Shown piece after piece: positions 37,336 through 60,962 of a stretch of 64,000 bases of DNA (its first letter is position 1; every line of letters starts with the position of its first letter). The stretch covers positions 875,197 to 939,196 of the forward strand of contig VXAI01000182.1 in assembly GCA_013399305.1 (NCBI GenBank). Reading direction: 5' to 3'. Both the position numbers and the translations under genes were made by a program. The notes under the pieces are model-generated. The model was given only the letters and a program-made list of their open reading frames with translations. It was not told the DNA's origin and searched no databases. Origin of the DNA: Rostratula benghalensis (taxonomy: Eukaryota; Chordata; Aves; Charadriiformes; Rostratulidae).

Positions 37336-38599
37336 GTTATCTGCAGGAGTGTTAATCCCTGGCACACACAGAGCAGACCACACCATCATCACAATGCAGA
37401 GAGAAGGCCACACAACGTCCAGCAGAAGAGAAACAAAAGATTCTTTTTTCAGCTTCTTCAATCGTGCTGCTCCCTGGTATCTGTTTCAGAGAAAATATTA
37501 AACATTTGGATAAAGGCAAATTTCTTTATCTGGAAAGAACCTAAATAAGAATTGACCCATGGCTTCTCTGTCCAGGCTCCTAATAGCTCTTTACATTCAA
37601 TGCACCAATGAAATGCACCATGTGAGCTCCCTTTGACTTCTCCTGGGTCTTCTACAACAAGTGAGAGTTTAGAACCTCAATCAGAAAGTTTGTGAAAGTG
37701 ACAATACCCACAGACTAACACCACCCTTTGTCACTGGATGTCTTCTTTTCCATGTGGCACATTAAGGTAAACATGACAGGAAAATAAATATATTTAAAAA
37801 ACCTGTGATACATTCAGAGTTGTCAACAGTGTCTTGAAGCATCTCCCCTCCCCATATGATGTTAGCATATCTCATCCTCCACACATACTTTAAGAAAAAA
37901 AACCCAAAACCCCACAACCAACCACCCACCTAAGCTTTTACAAGATCAGTTGATTTGCAATTTTCTCAGGAATTATTTGCCACAAACTATACAGCATTAT
38001 GGTGTACAACTTCTCACATGGAACAATACAGCCCTCAGCAGTAGGTAACTGGAAAAAACAAGTCCACTCTTGCAGTCCCAGTCACCACGTTTATTGGTAA
38101 CAGCGGATGTGTTCTTGTTTCTTTTGCAGTTCACACCGCCCAGTTTTCAATCACCACAAGTTACAGCATCTTGTCAGGATCTTGGAACTTCCTGTGTAGC
38201 AGTGAGTGCTATCCCAATCCCATTCCAGAAGTTAACAGGGCTATCCAAAAGGAAAAAGGGGAAAACCCCCAAACCAGCAGACTGCTCCCTTATGTCCTCC
38301 CGCACAACAGCAACCACAGTGAGGAATAACCACAAGTTACCTGGAGGTGATTTCGGGTGGTGAGACGGGACACAGACTCACTCCTGTGCAGGCAGCAGTA
38401 TTTCCAGCCTTTGAAGCAATTCCTTCCCAAACGAGATCTATTGCCCACCCCACGGACCCAGCTGACAGCAGGGAGCTGCAGCCAATCCTTCCTCCCTGGC
38501 CTGCGCTGTCGTGTGCTCTATCAGGTCTGCAGTTCCACATGCAAGCGTGAAGCCAGTGCAAAACAACTGCTGTGTTTTCTGTTCAGTTCCAATTGCTTA

Positions 38600-38655
38600 T
38601 TAGTATATATATATACACTATATATATATATGTATATACATATTAGTATATGTAG
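38600..38655. repeat. TA/TATG microsatellite
   Basis: Alternating TA with interruptions (TATATATATACACTATATAT and so on), partly self-complementary. Low-complexity sequence. Confidence 0.85.
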
Positions 38656-41600
38656 CCTCCAAAAAAGGCTAGGGATTATCTCAATCTCCCATCAAAATTA
38701 CTATTCACGCCCCGTTCAAACTCACTGAGTTAGCTCTGCTGCTGGGTCACCTAATACCAGCGGGGGGAAGCTCACTGAGAAGAGGCTCTCGCATTCAGCA
38801 TTTGTTTCTTCCCATGGACTTTTCAGCAATTTCAGATTACAAACTTAATCCTATTTTAGAACTACCCGAGAGGTCTCAATACAGGCAGCAACCGTGCTCG
38901 CCTCATCGCACTCATTTACTTTATTACAGTTTATTCACACCATCCGAGTTTCCTCAGCTCAACTCTGGCCAACTGTTGTTTGATTAAAGGCACAGACAAA
39001 CACATCCTAACAGTCAAACATGGCACGAGAGCATTTTGTATAAAGCAGAGGATTAAGTTTTATTCCCAGGCACGAGAAATTTAAGACCAAATTTCCCAAG
39101 AATACAACTCATTTAAAAAAAAAAAAAATGCCATCAGCGTGTGGCACCACTGTTTCTCCTCTCTTCACACAGTTTCATTGCACACATTTTCTTCAAGGGC
39201 AGTCAATCAGACCAAGGGTGAAAGCACAGCAACAGACAACCTAAGACCTAGAAGATACATACAGTGTTCCTACAGGGTGAGTGAAACAAACAGGAAAGCT
39301 GACTTCATGACCCATAAAAAATTTTCATCACACCTGAAGTTAACAGGCAAAAATTTACAGTACCAAAGAGGAGTATAAATTGCATGAGGCACACACTGTT
39401 AAATGGTACAGTCAGAAAAAATACAGGGCTTTGAATAAGCCATTTGAAGCACAATAGAAAGGTTAAGGCATTAATGCAGGCTTGGTATCCAACCAACTAC
39501 GATAAAGGCATCTTTGGGTCAGTGGAGTTGTCCATCTGGAAGAAATCTCTTCTTTACCTGCAAAGCAAGAGGCAACTAAATTATTTCTGTATTCCTGTTC
39601 ATGGAGACAATTTACTAATTGAAGACCTGGTTGTTAACCATAACTGTTTCCATTCCACAAACACACTGAGAGAATGGTCAAGAACTGTAGATGATTCATC
39701 TAGATGGAGCTTCAAGAATAACCTCTACTGTCTTGTTTTCTTGGCAGTTTCACCTCTGAAGTTACTACAAGTAGTTTCAATGCCATTACAAGCTGGCAGA
39801 ACAGCTATTCTACTCAAAAGTTTTCAATGCTGTAACAGCGCCCAGACATCTGGACGATAGTCATTCTTGTGCTTGCATGAAGACAGCTCCTGGACTGAGA
39901 ACACAGACTGTAAATTGAGAAAGTTAAGGAGAAAAGGCGGCGGCGTTAGATCACATTGTTTAAGAGAGGCTACAGCCCGTACGGAGCACAGCTGCAGGGA
40001 TTTGCATGTTCTTACATATTGCCAGCCAAGCCATTAACTTGATTGTACAGACAAGTCATCTGATACATCATCATTACTTGAATTGCAGGGATACCGACCA
40101 AAAAGAAAGACCCAAACTACTGTAATTTGGCATAGATCAGTAAAGTCAGCATCTGGAGAAGCTCCTCACTGGAACGCAGTAGCCTTCTGTGTGCATTTTC
40201 AGCCTGCTCCATTGCTCAAGTAAATGGGTTTGCTTAGGCCATCCTCATTTTTAATTAAGGTCTCTCCATTCTGGGAGTTAGGATTTCATTCTCTTTGCTT
40301 TAACTCTGCATTGACCACACTAATCCATCTAAACCTCAACAGAAAGAAGAGGGAGGCCAAAAAAGTACAGTACATGTACCTTGAATGCTAAGAGGGCACA
40401 TCTTGAAGGCCAAAAATAACTGGTGAAACAAGAAAGAGTAGCTGTATTTATGGGATGTCATGCAGCGTTAAGAGATGTATCCCAACTCTTTCAGATGGAA
40501 TCTAAAACTCAGCTCCTCTCTAGTGAGAAACTCAACAGGAGGATCAACCCAAAAGATGGGGCACTGATCAACATAGCCATGTCCTCGTTGCTTGGCTCAC
40601 TCAACACGACAAGAGTAATCCAATCAACACTGTGAAGAATAGTGTGTCCTGTAATAGCAGAGTTCTAGCAAGAGAGAACATAATATATAACTACAACATA
40701 TATGCTTTTACTTTTTTTTAAAGCTTTCTTTTTTCACAAAGACAAACCCCTCTATTTTATTCTAAAAATAAGCCAACAAAATCAGATATATCAAAGGTTA
40801 AAACAAACTGTTTCATGTAACACAGTGGGTGCTATACAGGTCTCAAATTCTCCATTAATAAGTTAAAAAATTACAGCTCCACACATAAAACTTCTGGCCA
40901 TCCTAGAATGTATCAGTTCCCTCTCTTTCTTGGTAGAGATTTACCTCTCTGGAAAAGTCCTTCACTGAAAGGGAGGAGGAAAGCTCTGATTCTTTCAGCA
41001 GATGCCTGGAGCCCAAGAACTGTATCTCATCTCCAGTTTGTCCTTGCTGTTTACAACACAGAGACCACTCCTCAGTGTGAAGGAAGCCCAGTTTTTATAT
41101 CCAAGGCATCCACTTGTCCAGATAACGACAATTCAATTTCACATCCCAGGCAACTGAATCATCCTATGGGATTCAGGGATCTGTATGTCTATTACCAGAA
41201 GACACTGGTCTCTGTTTTAGCAAACTAATTATGTGTTAACACACAAGCAGTGAAAATACACATAGGAAATTCAGCTTGACTGATTTAGCTAATTACAGGC
41301 CTCTAGTTGAAGCAGGGCCAAGTCTACCTTTAACTTCTGCTTACTGCTTAAAAGAGAAGCTCCAGACACATACACATGCCAGAGTCTGACAACACCACAC
41401 TTGAGATGAAGCCTGCTTTGAAGCAGTGGAGCTTTGCTGCAGGGTAAATGTTCAGGATGCTTTACAGTCAGCATTTAACTGAGCTGTAACATCAATTGTC
41501 ATCTGTCTGCTGCTATTGGGCTTCTGTAAACAGAAGTTAAAGTAATAACAGCAAGGGCACAGGCAGTTAAACCTAAAAAAAACCAAAAAACCAGACCCCA

Positions 41601-41798
41601 ACACCCCCCTCAAAAAAAAACCCAAACCCAAACCAAACACAACCCCACCAGTTTAAAAGCTAAGCATGTCTAATTATTTAGTTACCAGCATAAAATCTGA
41701 AACCATGTGTACCTCTTTCCACTGCTACCCATCATCTGGACCTTTGACTCCAAATGCTGCTATTCTAAGAGAGGCCTGAAGTCATCATGGTACTTTTC

Positions 41799-41975
41799 AT
41801 GGAATCACAGAATGGTTAGAGTTGGAAGGAACTAGAGTATCTTTAAGGTCCCAACTCCCTTGCCTTGGGCAGGGACACTTTCCAATTAGACCAGGCTGCT
41901 CAAAGCCCCATCCAGCCTGGCCTTGCACACCTCCAGGGAGGGGATCCCTTAAACAGGGTATCCACAACTTGTCTA
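41799..41975 (-). mobile_element. CR1 LINE 3' end
   Basis: The plus strand shows GGAATCACAGAATGGTTAGA, then the reverse complement of the CR1 tail through CCATCCAGCCTGGCCTTG. It is 5'-truncated, as is usual for CR1. Confidence 0.85.
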
Positions 41976-42628
41976 ACTTTTGGTACAAGACTTGGTATTT
42001 TTGCTGGTCATGTCAGAAAGTATGCCCAAGAACTGCAACAACAGCATTCCAACAGCATTACCCAGTGACCAACCACCAGTCTCACCTATGATTACAGCTG
42101 TACACAGGCTATCATTAAAAAAAAAAAAAGTTCCATGTTAGTGCTATACATTGATAGGAGATAAAGAACCATTCTAATTGCAGTTCTCACTCTGACCTCC
42201 CAGATCAATGATGGCAACTACACATTTCCACACTTCCTTGGAAATTGGGACTGTCTTGGATGAAATGGTTGTAGGCTTGAAGAGAGGTTTGACAATTGTT
42301 AAAGAATAGGAAATTGACATATGCTAGCTATTAAAAGACACCACAGCCCGATTTTTTTTTTTGTAGGAAGAAGAAATGTACTGTTCTCCTTACCAACCCT
42401 TGCTTACTGAACACAGCACCACATGACACGATCGCAGAGAAAAATAACTGTGCAAGAATTCAGTCCAAGCTTTCCACAGTATCCAGTGGAAATCCACAGA
42501 TTCCACAGCAGCCTATAGATTTCTCCTTCAAAACAGCTAGCAATTCTGAACACACTGCTTATGCTCCTGCTCAATTTCTCCTGAAGCTTTAACATACCAT
42601 ATATTTTAATAAGTCTGATCATACTCAC

Positions 42629-42662
42629 CTTGTCAGTAAGCTGCAGCAGAGGACAGACATCC
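42629..42662 (-). other. ATP6V0E1: ATP6V0E1 3' UTR part before the last splice
   Basis: After the stop TAA the exon runs 34 nt to a strong donor (AAG|GTGAGTAT, GT at 42628-42627). The 3' UTR is therefore split by an intron only 34 nt past the stop, within the distance usually tolerated by nonsense-mediated decay. Confidence 0.75.
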
Positions 42663-50311
<7,649 letters not shown>

Positions 50312-50441
50312 GGCTGGGCTAACGGGGGCGGCAGCAGCGGAGGGGAAGCCGCTCGCTCCGGTCCGGCTCGGCGCCTCCCCTCCCCTTCCTCACGGCCGCC
50401 CGCCCCGCCCCGTCCCGCCGCCTCCGCCAATCAGCGCTCGC

Positions 50442-50449
50442 TACGTCAC
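50442..50449 (-). promoter_or_regulatory. CRE/ATF-type site
   Basis: GTGACGTA on the minus strand contains the TGACGT half-site recognised by CREB/ATF bZIP factors. It sits beside a CCAAT box in the ATP6V0E1 promoter. Occupancy is inferred. Confidence 0.45.
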
Positions 50450-51344
50450 CGTAGGGGCGACGGGCGCGAGCGCCTGGCCCCGCTTCCCGGGACGCGCGCT
50501 GAGGGACGGCGGCGGCAACGGCCTGGGACGGGCCGAGACCGGGAGAAGAACGAGCCTTCGGGGGCGAGGTGGAGCTGCAGGGCCGGGTCTGAGCTCAGCA
50601 AAACCCCGGCACGACGGCGGAGCCCGAGAAGGCCCCTGGAAGGAGAAATGTCCGTAAGCGGCAGGCGGGAACCGCGGGGGACAAACCTCGAGGCCTACCT
50701 AAAGGAAGTGACGTTCAAAGTCACCTGCTACATCAGCCATCGAGCGTCAGAAGTGCAAGTTTAGTTTTCCTCCGTTCCCCGCATCCCATTTTTCAGACTG
50801 CAGCATCTGAATTGCTTTCCCTCTCTATCAGCAATCAGGGGGCCATCCAACCCTACCAGTAAATGGCATTAATGCAATTCAGCATGCTGCAGCAGCTCTC
50901 AATTATACATCTGCAAATCCCTAAAAATCCAATTGCCACCGACAGAAAAGTTTATTGAAACTAGTGTCCGAAATAGTCACCAAGTGTGCAGTCACTCCCA
51001 CCCTCTTGAAGGCAGCCAGTTCCACCAGTTCCACCCCAGCAGCCCTGAGGAGTGACCCCCTCCTCAAACTCCAGCATCAGCCCCCGAGACCTCACCCAGC
51101 AAATACAGCCACAACACAGCTGACAAACCTCTAAAATGTTGTCCTGTACTGTCAAATACATATTGAAACATTCCTTTATGGGTGAAGAGTCTTTTGTTTT
51201 TAGACATTAAAAAAAAAAGTATAAAACCCCTTTTTAATTTAGTGGAAGTATGTTTTACACAGCGAACATCAAAACAAGAGAATGGATATTTAAATGCTAA
51301 TCATACACCATCTCAAAACTTTCTAAAGGAGAAGACACAGCAAT

Positions 51345-51390
51345 AGGTTTAATTTTAGCAGTTCTTTAATGGTGTCAAAAAGGAAACCAT
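51345..51390 (-). other. RPL26L1: RPL26L1 short 3' UTR
   Basis: ATTAAA occurs on the minus strand at 51370-51365, only about 20 nt past the stop, and is followed by a GU-rich stretch (TGCTGTGTCTTC). This gives a 3' UTR of about 45 nt, typical of ribosomal protein mRNAs. An alternative AATAAA lies at 50956-50951. Confidence 0.6.
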
Positions 51391-55581
<4,191 letters not shown>

Positions 55582-55618
55582 CCCGCTGCTGCCGCCGCGA
55601 CGGTCGCCCGGAAAGAGG
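55582..55618 (-). other. RPL26L1: RPL26L1 non-coding exon 1 with 5'-TOP start
   Basis: On the minus strand CCTCTTTCCGGGCGACCG leads to a donor GGG|GTAAGG (GT at 55581-55580). A start at a C within the pyrimidine run (about 55616-55618) gives a 5' terminal oligopyrimidine mRNA, as expected for a ribosomal protein gene. It joins the exon at 54210, whose last five bases before the ATG are CCAAA. Confidence 0.65.
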
Positions 55619-55657
55619 AAATGGACGCGCTTCCGCTTCCGCAAGCGGCCGCCGGGG

Positions 55658-55667
55658 TCTCGCGAGA
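55658..55667. promoter_or_regulatory. TCTCGCGAGA element (BANP/Kaiso type)
   Basis: An exact 10-bp palindrome about 45 bp upstream of the predicted RPL26L1 start. This motif is the known binding site of BANP at CpG-island promoters and had earlier been linked to Kaiso/ZBTB33. The match is direct; use is inferred. Confidence 0.65.
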
Positions 55668-55799
55668 TCCTGCGCGCGCGGAGCTGGGACCACCCGCGCC
55701 CCCTGGTGGCCGGCGGGAGCCTGGGACCCACCCGGGCATCGTCCCGCCCCGGGGAGCCTCCGGCATCCCCTCCTTTCGCCGTGCCCAAAGGCAGGGCTG

Positions 55800-58700
55800 T
55801 TTAGCAGCAGCTCCTTCCCTCCAAACCCAGCTCCTCCCCGACCGTGGTTGAAAACCCAGAAACCCCCAAGCAGCTCCCGTCTCCAGCCCAGAGCCCACCG
55901 CCCTCCGCCAAAAGGGAGACCGGCTCCTCCCCGGGGCCTCTGCCAAGTTCGGGTTCCTCAGCCCAGAGCCTGCTCCTGTGGGTGCCGTCACCTGCATTCC
56001 TGTCTCCAAAACCAACTTCCCGGAACAAACATTTGGTGCCACTACAGATTCATTCGTTCTCAAGGAAAATTATTTATGGCAGAAACGAGTCACTGGATGG
56101 GGTGGTTTTGGTTGATAAGGACAGGCTGGGAAAGTTTCCCCGCTGCTGAGCTGGAGCAGGCAGTTGGACAAACCAGTACCTTCACTCATCTTTTACACAC
56201 AGCGAGGAACCTCCAGCACCATCTTGTCACTTCTGGAAACCCCAGTCCCAATCTGGTACTGGAATTAACTGGCAGCAGGTAGGATCTCTTCCCTCATGGA
56301 GGTGTTGTGCAGCAGACACCAACGTCAGTGAAGCAACACCCAAACTTGAAAGGAATTGGTTTCTTAACGTGGCACAGATATAGAGTGCCCAAATTCCTTG
56401 TGTTGCAATCTTTTACTATTTAATAATTGCCTCAGACACTAATTTCTAAATACTTAGTGAAGCAAGGCTAGAAGGAAATTAAGGGGGGGGGAGGGAAACT
56501 AAAAATGGGCTATTTTATCAACCAAGTGGCACGGTGACTAAAGCCAAACCCTGCACAGTCCACTCACCCCTCATTATAAAAATGGAGGTTAGGACACTTG
56601 GTACTGGTCAAACCCCAGCACTGAACGTCCAGACATGACTCAGGGCCGATTACAAAAGAGTCTCGTGTTAACTTTCTACACAGTGACCTGGCTCACAGTG
56701 ATTTCATTGTGTGATAACGCTCAGTTCACTGAAATAATAATTAAAACCAAAAGAAAAAAAGCCCTTTCAGACTGATTTTGCAATAGTAGTGCAACGAGAA
56801 GCCAATTAAAACATCAAAGTTTTATTTTTAATCACAGAACTAAAAAGGCTAATATTTTATTAACATGAGGTTGCAAACGGAAGAGGGAAATGCCAGACAT
56901 CCTGAATAATCTCCACTGTAAGAAATGCAAAAGACTTTGTGCTTTAAACACCACCGTAACGCACTGCAGGACTCGTGCCCTCCCTGCACTGTGCCTCTCC
57001 CCTTCTTCCAAGGACTATTGAGAAACAGCCCACTGAGATATTTCATCTGAAACTTCACACGCCTGATCTAGAGCAGATTCTCATCTCAGCCCTCAGCAGC
57101 CCGAGCAGTCTGTGTACCACACCAAGAGGACGAGCAGATATGAGAAATACTCCAAAGTTTTTAACTACAGACTTTGCCATCTACACTGCACATTTCACTT
57201 CTTACAGCGCCTTACCTGAAGGCCAGCGTTTGATAAATCAGATCAAGCATTCACAAGTGTGTCTTCCCATTTTTTCTTACCACATTTCCTTTTTTTTTTT
57301 TTGTCTTAAAGATAATCTTCAGCAGGCCACTTACTGCCTGGAATATGCCTAAGATTTCCCCACAGCTAAAAATTCTAATTCCACCATTGCAAAGCACCCT
57401 GTGCCACAAGTTCTCACCGTGTGATGGAGCGTAGCTTTAGAGGGACTTACTTAAATTGGAATATACCGAAGCTCCATATATTTTACTTCCTACAGGGATG
57501 TCCTCCTTGGGAAAACACAAATACTCCTGTCCAAACACTGATTTGAAAGAGCACAGTCAGGAACACGGCTGAACGATGTTTTTCCATCCTCTATGGCTTG
57601 AAATTATGTTTATAAATATGTAAAGGGTGAGTGCCAGGAGGATGGAGCCAGGCTCTTCTCAGCAACGGCCTATGATAGGACAAGGGGCAATGGGTGCAAG
57701 CTGGAACACAGGAGGTTCCACTGAAATAGGAGGAAAAACTTCTTCACAGTGAGGGTGACGGAGCACTGGAAGGGGCTGCCCAAAGAGGTTGTGGAGTCTC
57801 CTTCTCTGGAGACATTCAAAACCCATCTGGACGTGTTCCTGTGTGACCTGATCTGGGTGTTCCTGCTCTGGCAGGGGGATTGGACTGGATGAGCTTTCAA
57901 GGTCCCTTGCCATCCCTGATAGTCTGTGATTCTGTGAAGCAGTTTCTGTCTGCATTGATGTTTAAAAGCGTAACGAAGCTCACTTTGTCTCTAGAAAATA
58001 AAAGCGAAATCTATGGAGCCACGTGTGCACGGGGCAGGACTGCTATAGCAGTAACTACCTCACTTTCACATTTGGGGAGATGAAGAGCAATTTCTTCTGT
58101 AAACACACAACGCAGCATCATTACAGGACCCCAGGCAGCCACATCTGAAGGCCAAGCTCACCCCAGCGTGGAGCAGAGCTGTCAGGTAGCCCTGGCCTGG
58201 CAGCACCCAGAGGTTGAGACCAGGTTTAGAGAGAACTAAGGTGCAGACTGTTTCTCAGCAGAGTTTTGCCAGAACTCCAGTACAATTTGATTTCCACATC
58301 TAGCCAAAAGACGTGATTTATTTGGTTATTGCAGTGGATATTTTGGCTGAGAAAGCAGGCCCAGTGAAGTATGCACCTCTTACTTCCAAAAGAAGCCAAA
58401 CACTTTCCCTGGTCTGGTTTAGAGAAGTGGCCTGGAGTGCGCAGAGGCAGCGCTTAATTCAGAGGACAGGGAGAAGGGCAGAACTAACACACCAGGGGAC
58501 ACAAGGAATCTGCAACCAGTTTTGCTCATTTGTGTCAAAGACATTGTCCCCGGGAAGCAATGTCAGAAAACTAACAGTACAATCCAGCACTCTGCAAAGA
58601 TCTTCTCTTGCACAGCTCAGGAGAAGGATGCACTGCTAAGATACTACAAATTGCATCCCTGTAATTCACCGGGTTCACAGGCTGTGAGCAAAGACTCAAC

Positions 58701-59350
58701 AAATTCAAGGGGAAAAACAAGGACGTTTTTTGCTGTAAGCTTGAACTGGTCACAGTGGATTAGAGAAAATCCTTCAGCCAGCAAGAGAAGCAATTGCCAT
58801 GGAAAATCCCAGCTCCCCCCGAGCCGCCCCCACCGCCATCCAGCAGCTACCACTCCCGGGCGCACGCACCGAAATGAAGACAGAGCATCACATTTTCAAG
58901 TTGATTTTTGTAAATGGAAAAAAAAACCAACCACAAAGTATAAAATCTATCCATACATTAACAGATACAGGAAGTTACACAATCCAGTTTACACCTAAAG
59001 TAATAGCCATCGGTCCGTAATAAGAACGGGGGGAAAAAAAAAAAAATCCAATGCTGTGATTTGTCCAAAGTCACTACAGGGCAGAGGATGGCAGGGAGGG
59101 GGAGGGGGGGCTGAGCTGCTTCTTTATGGTGTGTGGGTAAAACTGGCTACCTTCCCTACTTCCAAAGCAACGAGACAATTTCAACAGACATGTATTAGGA
59201 ATACTTTTTTGGAATGCACCTGACTCTAGCATTAACACTGAATATTCGAGATTCATGTTATTACAGCATAATGTTTGGATACTTTCGCCTCCAGGAAAGG
59301 GCAGTGGATGCTATCCAAGAGAAATCCTGCACCCATCTTCAAATTTACAG
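55800..59350. other. ERGIC1-RPL26L1 intergenic interval
   Basis: Between the RPL26L1 island and the probable ERGIC1 3' end I see unique sequence, a G run near 56483-56490 and one CR1 copy. Minus-strand AATAAA signals near 58320 and 56822-56860 leave open that the ERGIC1 3' UTR reaches further left. No gene is recognised. Confidence 0.5.
57610..57945 (+). mobile_element. CR1 LINE 3' end
   Basis: Plus-orientation CR1 tail with AACACAGGAGGTTCCACTGA, CTTCACAGTGAGGGTGACGG and GACTGGATGAGCTTTC, ending at CTGTGATTCTGTGAA. It is 5'-truncated. Confidence 0.92.
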
Positions 59351-59354
59351 CATT

Positions 59355-60851
59355 GATTGAGTTGAAGATTTTTATTTGATTATTTTTGTCCGTCCTGGAA
59401 CACCTAAAATTTGTGTATCCTCAGCTCAGACATTTACAAAGCATGCAGAGACTGTAACTACTCTGGGAAGGTTTAGGAGGCTATGGAAAATGCGCTGGTG
59501 GGTACTGGTCTAATTTTAGTGACCTCACGTTACCATTACATGCAAGCCACACCTGGCAGTAGTTTTCCCCTCACGCCTCCATTTACTGGAGGCTGCAGAA
59601 GACAAGGCTTGAATGAATGGGCATGGAAGCTCAGGTACCATTTTAAGGAATAAAACTAAAAACCTACCAGCAGGGTCCAGCTCATGGGAATGCCTGCCCT
59701 GCTACTGATGTACCTGCGGGTGACAGCGTCAGTCTGGGGCTCAGATACAGATGCCTGACTGAATTTTAAAGGAAAAGGGAGGCACCTTAAACCCTGAAAA
59801 GACAAACTTCCTGTGTTTGACAGGTGTATTCAATATACACACACAAAGCAAGACAGTAAGCTGTGCTCATCATCCACCCAGAAAGCTGCACCGTTTTTCT
59901 GAACAAATAGAATTTACAACCCCTTTTCAAAATAACAATAACAGCAATAATAATAAAGCAGAAGTGCAGAATCTAGACTGTTGGGTGGTCTGTGTTTACA
60001 AAACGTAAGAAAGAATAAAAGCTAATGCTGTAAGGACAACTATTCCCTTTCAAAGCAAAGGCCACATAAAACTGTGTTGCTCAGTTTGGTTTTTACTTCA
60101 TGCCACCTGTAAACACAAGACTGGATATTCAGTTTCTGGGAAGAAATGAAACCACTTTTACATCCAGAGTAAAAGAAAGGCCCTCCGCTGCCTGGATCAC
60201 AGATTACCCAGGGAAAGGTAGCTGGGGGAAGGCTTCCTCATCTTGTTTGCTCATTTCATTAGAAAGGTCATATCTCAACAAAAGAGCTTTCAATAAAAGC
60301 ACAAAACACTTCTTGATGTTATTTCTGCCCTCCTTCTCTAAAGTTTGCTATGGGGACTAACATTTTCCATTCCTCACCAACAGATACATCACCTTTTTGG
60401 CACCATGGGTGGAATTTCTTCCTAATGTATAATTTTTCCTTATACAAAAGACGATTGTCTAATCATGCAAATCCAACAGAATTCCAAAAAGTGCCACAAG
60501 ACAGCTCAACTCTTTGCTATCTACTACCTAGCTTGTACACTGCCATGGGAACCTCCCAGAGAACAGACTGTCATCCTTAGATCTGACAGTGTGTTTCATA
60601 TATGGCATTTCAACCTCTCTTTCTAGGGGGAGAGAATCGAAATCCATGCCCCGATTCCATTGATTTTTCACTCTCGGAGCTCTGAAATGCATGGAGATTT
60701 CTTTGATTTGTTGAAGACATCTTCTCTGAACAGCCTGATTAGAGAAAAAAACTTACTGATTCAATCAAATAGAAAATAAAGACAAAAACAGGTAGTGATA
60801 GATTTCTCAATCTTTGCTCCTGTCCTTGGAGACTAGGATAGAGTTTCACCG
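59355..60851 (-). other. ERGIC1: Probable ERGIC1 3' UTR
   Basis: From the ERGIC1 stop the first good minus-strand AATAAA is at 59376-59371, which would give a UTR of about 1.5 kb, near the size in mammals. Signals further left (58322 and 56827) are alternatives. The end is uncertain. Confidence 0.4.
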
Positions 60852-60959
60852 CTACTGCATTTTTCCCAGCTGGATCTTCTTCCAGGCCTCTGATGCTGTG
60901 AAAATGCAGGAGTCGAGGATCCCAGCTACTGTAAATGTTCCTCCAATGATGGCACATAT
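60852..60959 (-). CDS. ERGIC1: ERGIC1 (ERGIC-32) last coding exon, partial gene
   Basis: A TTTCAG acceptor (AG at 60961-60960) opens 35 codons plus stop, ICAIIGGTFTVAGILDS and so on to LGKMQ. This matches the C-terminal end of human ERGIC1, from memory ending KMH. The segment contains the second membrane helix (about ICAIIGGTFTVAGILDSCIF) and the short cytosolic tail SEAWKKIQLGKMQ. Family knowledge: ERGIC1 cycles between the ER and the intermediate compartment with ERGIC2 and ERGIC3 and takes part in early secretory cargo transport. The preceding exon (expected to end RQPLYRFITT) was not found up to 64000, so it lies beyond the window. Position next to RPL26L1 agrees with human. Confidence 0.9.
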   Translation of the reverse strand: MCAIIGGTFTVAGILDSCIFTASEAWKKIQLGKMQ

Positions 60960-60962
60960 CTG

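Larger units (their letters stand above)
36600..42628. other. CREBRF-ATP6V0E1 interval; ATP6V0E1 terminal UTR exon not located
   Basis: There is a strong minus-strand donor after the ATP6V0E1 stop, so a final non-coding exon must lie somewhere here. Minus-strand AATAAA candidates occur near 38090, 38920-38942, 39058 and 40757, but I could not choose among them. The stretch also holds an A27 run (37303-37329), a TA-rich tract (38600-38655) and a CR1 copy near 41800. No coding gene is recognised. Confidence 0.5.

Noticed and set aside
39444..39860. 138-codon plus-strand frame downstream of the candidate divergent promoter
   Set aside because: I considered it as the product of the plus-strand transcript, but it has no known motif and no supporting splice sites.
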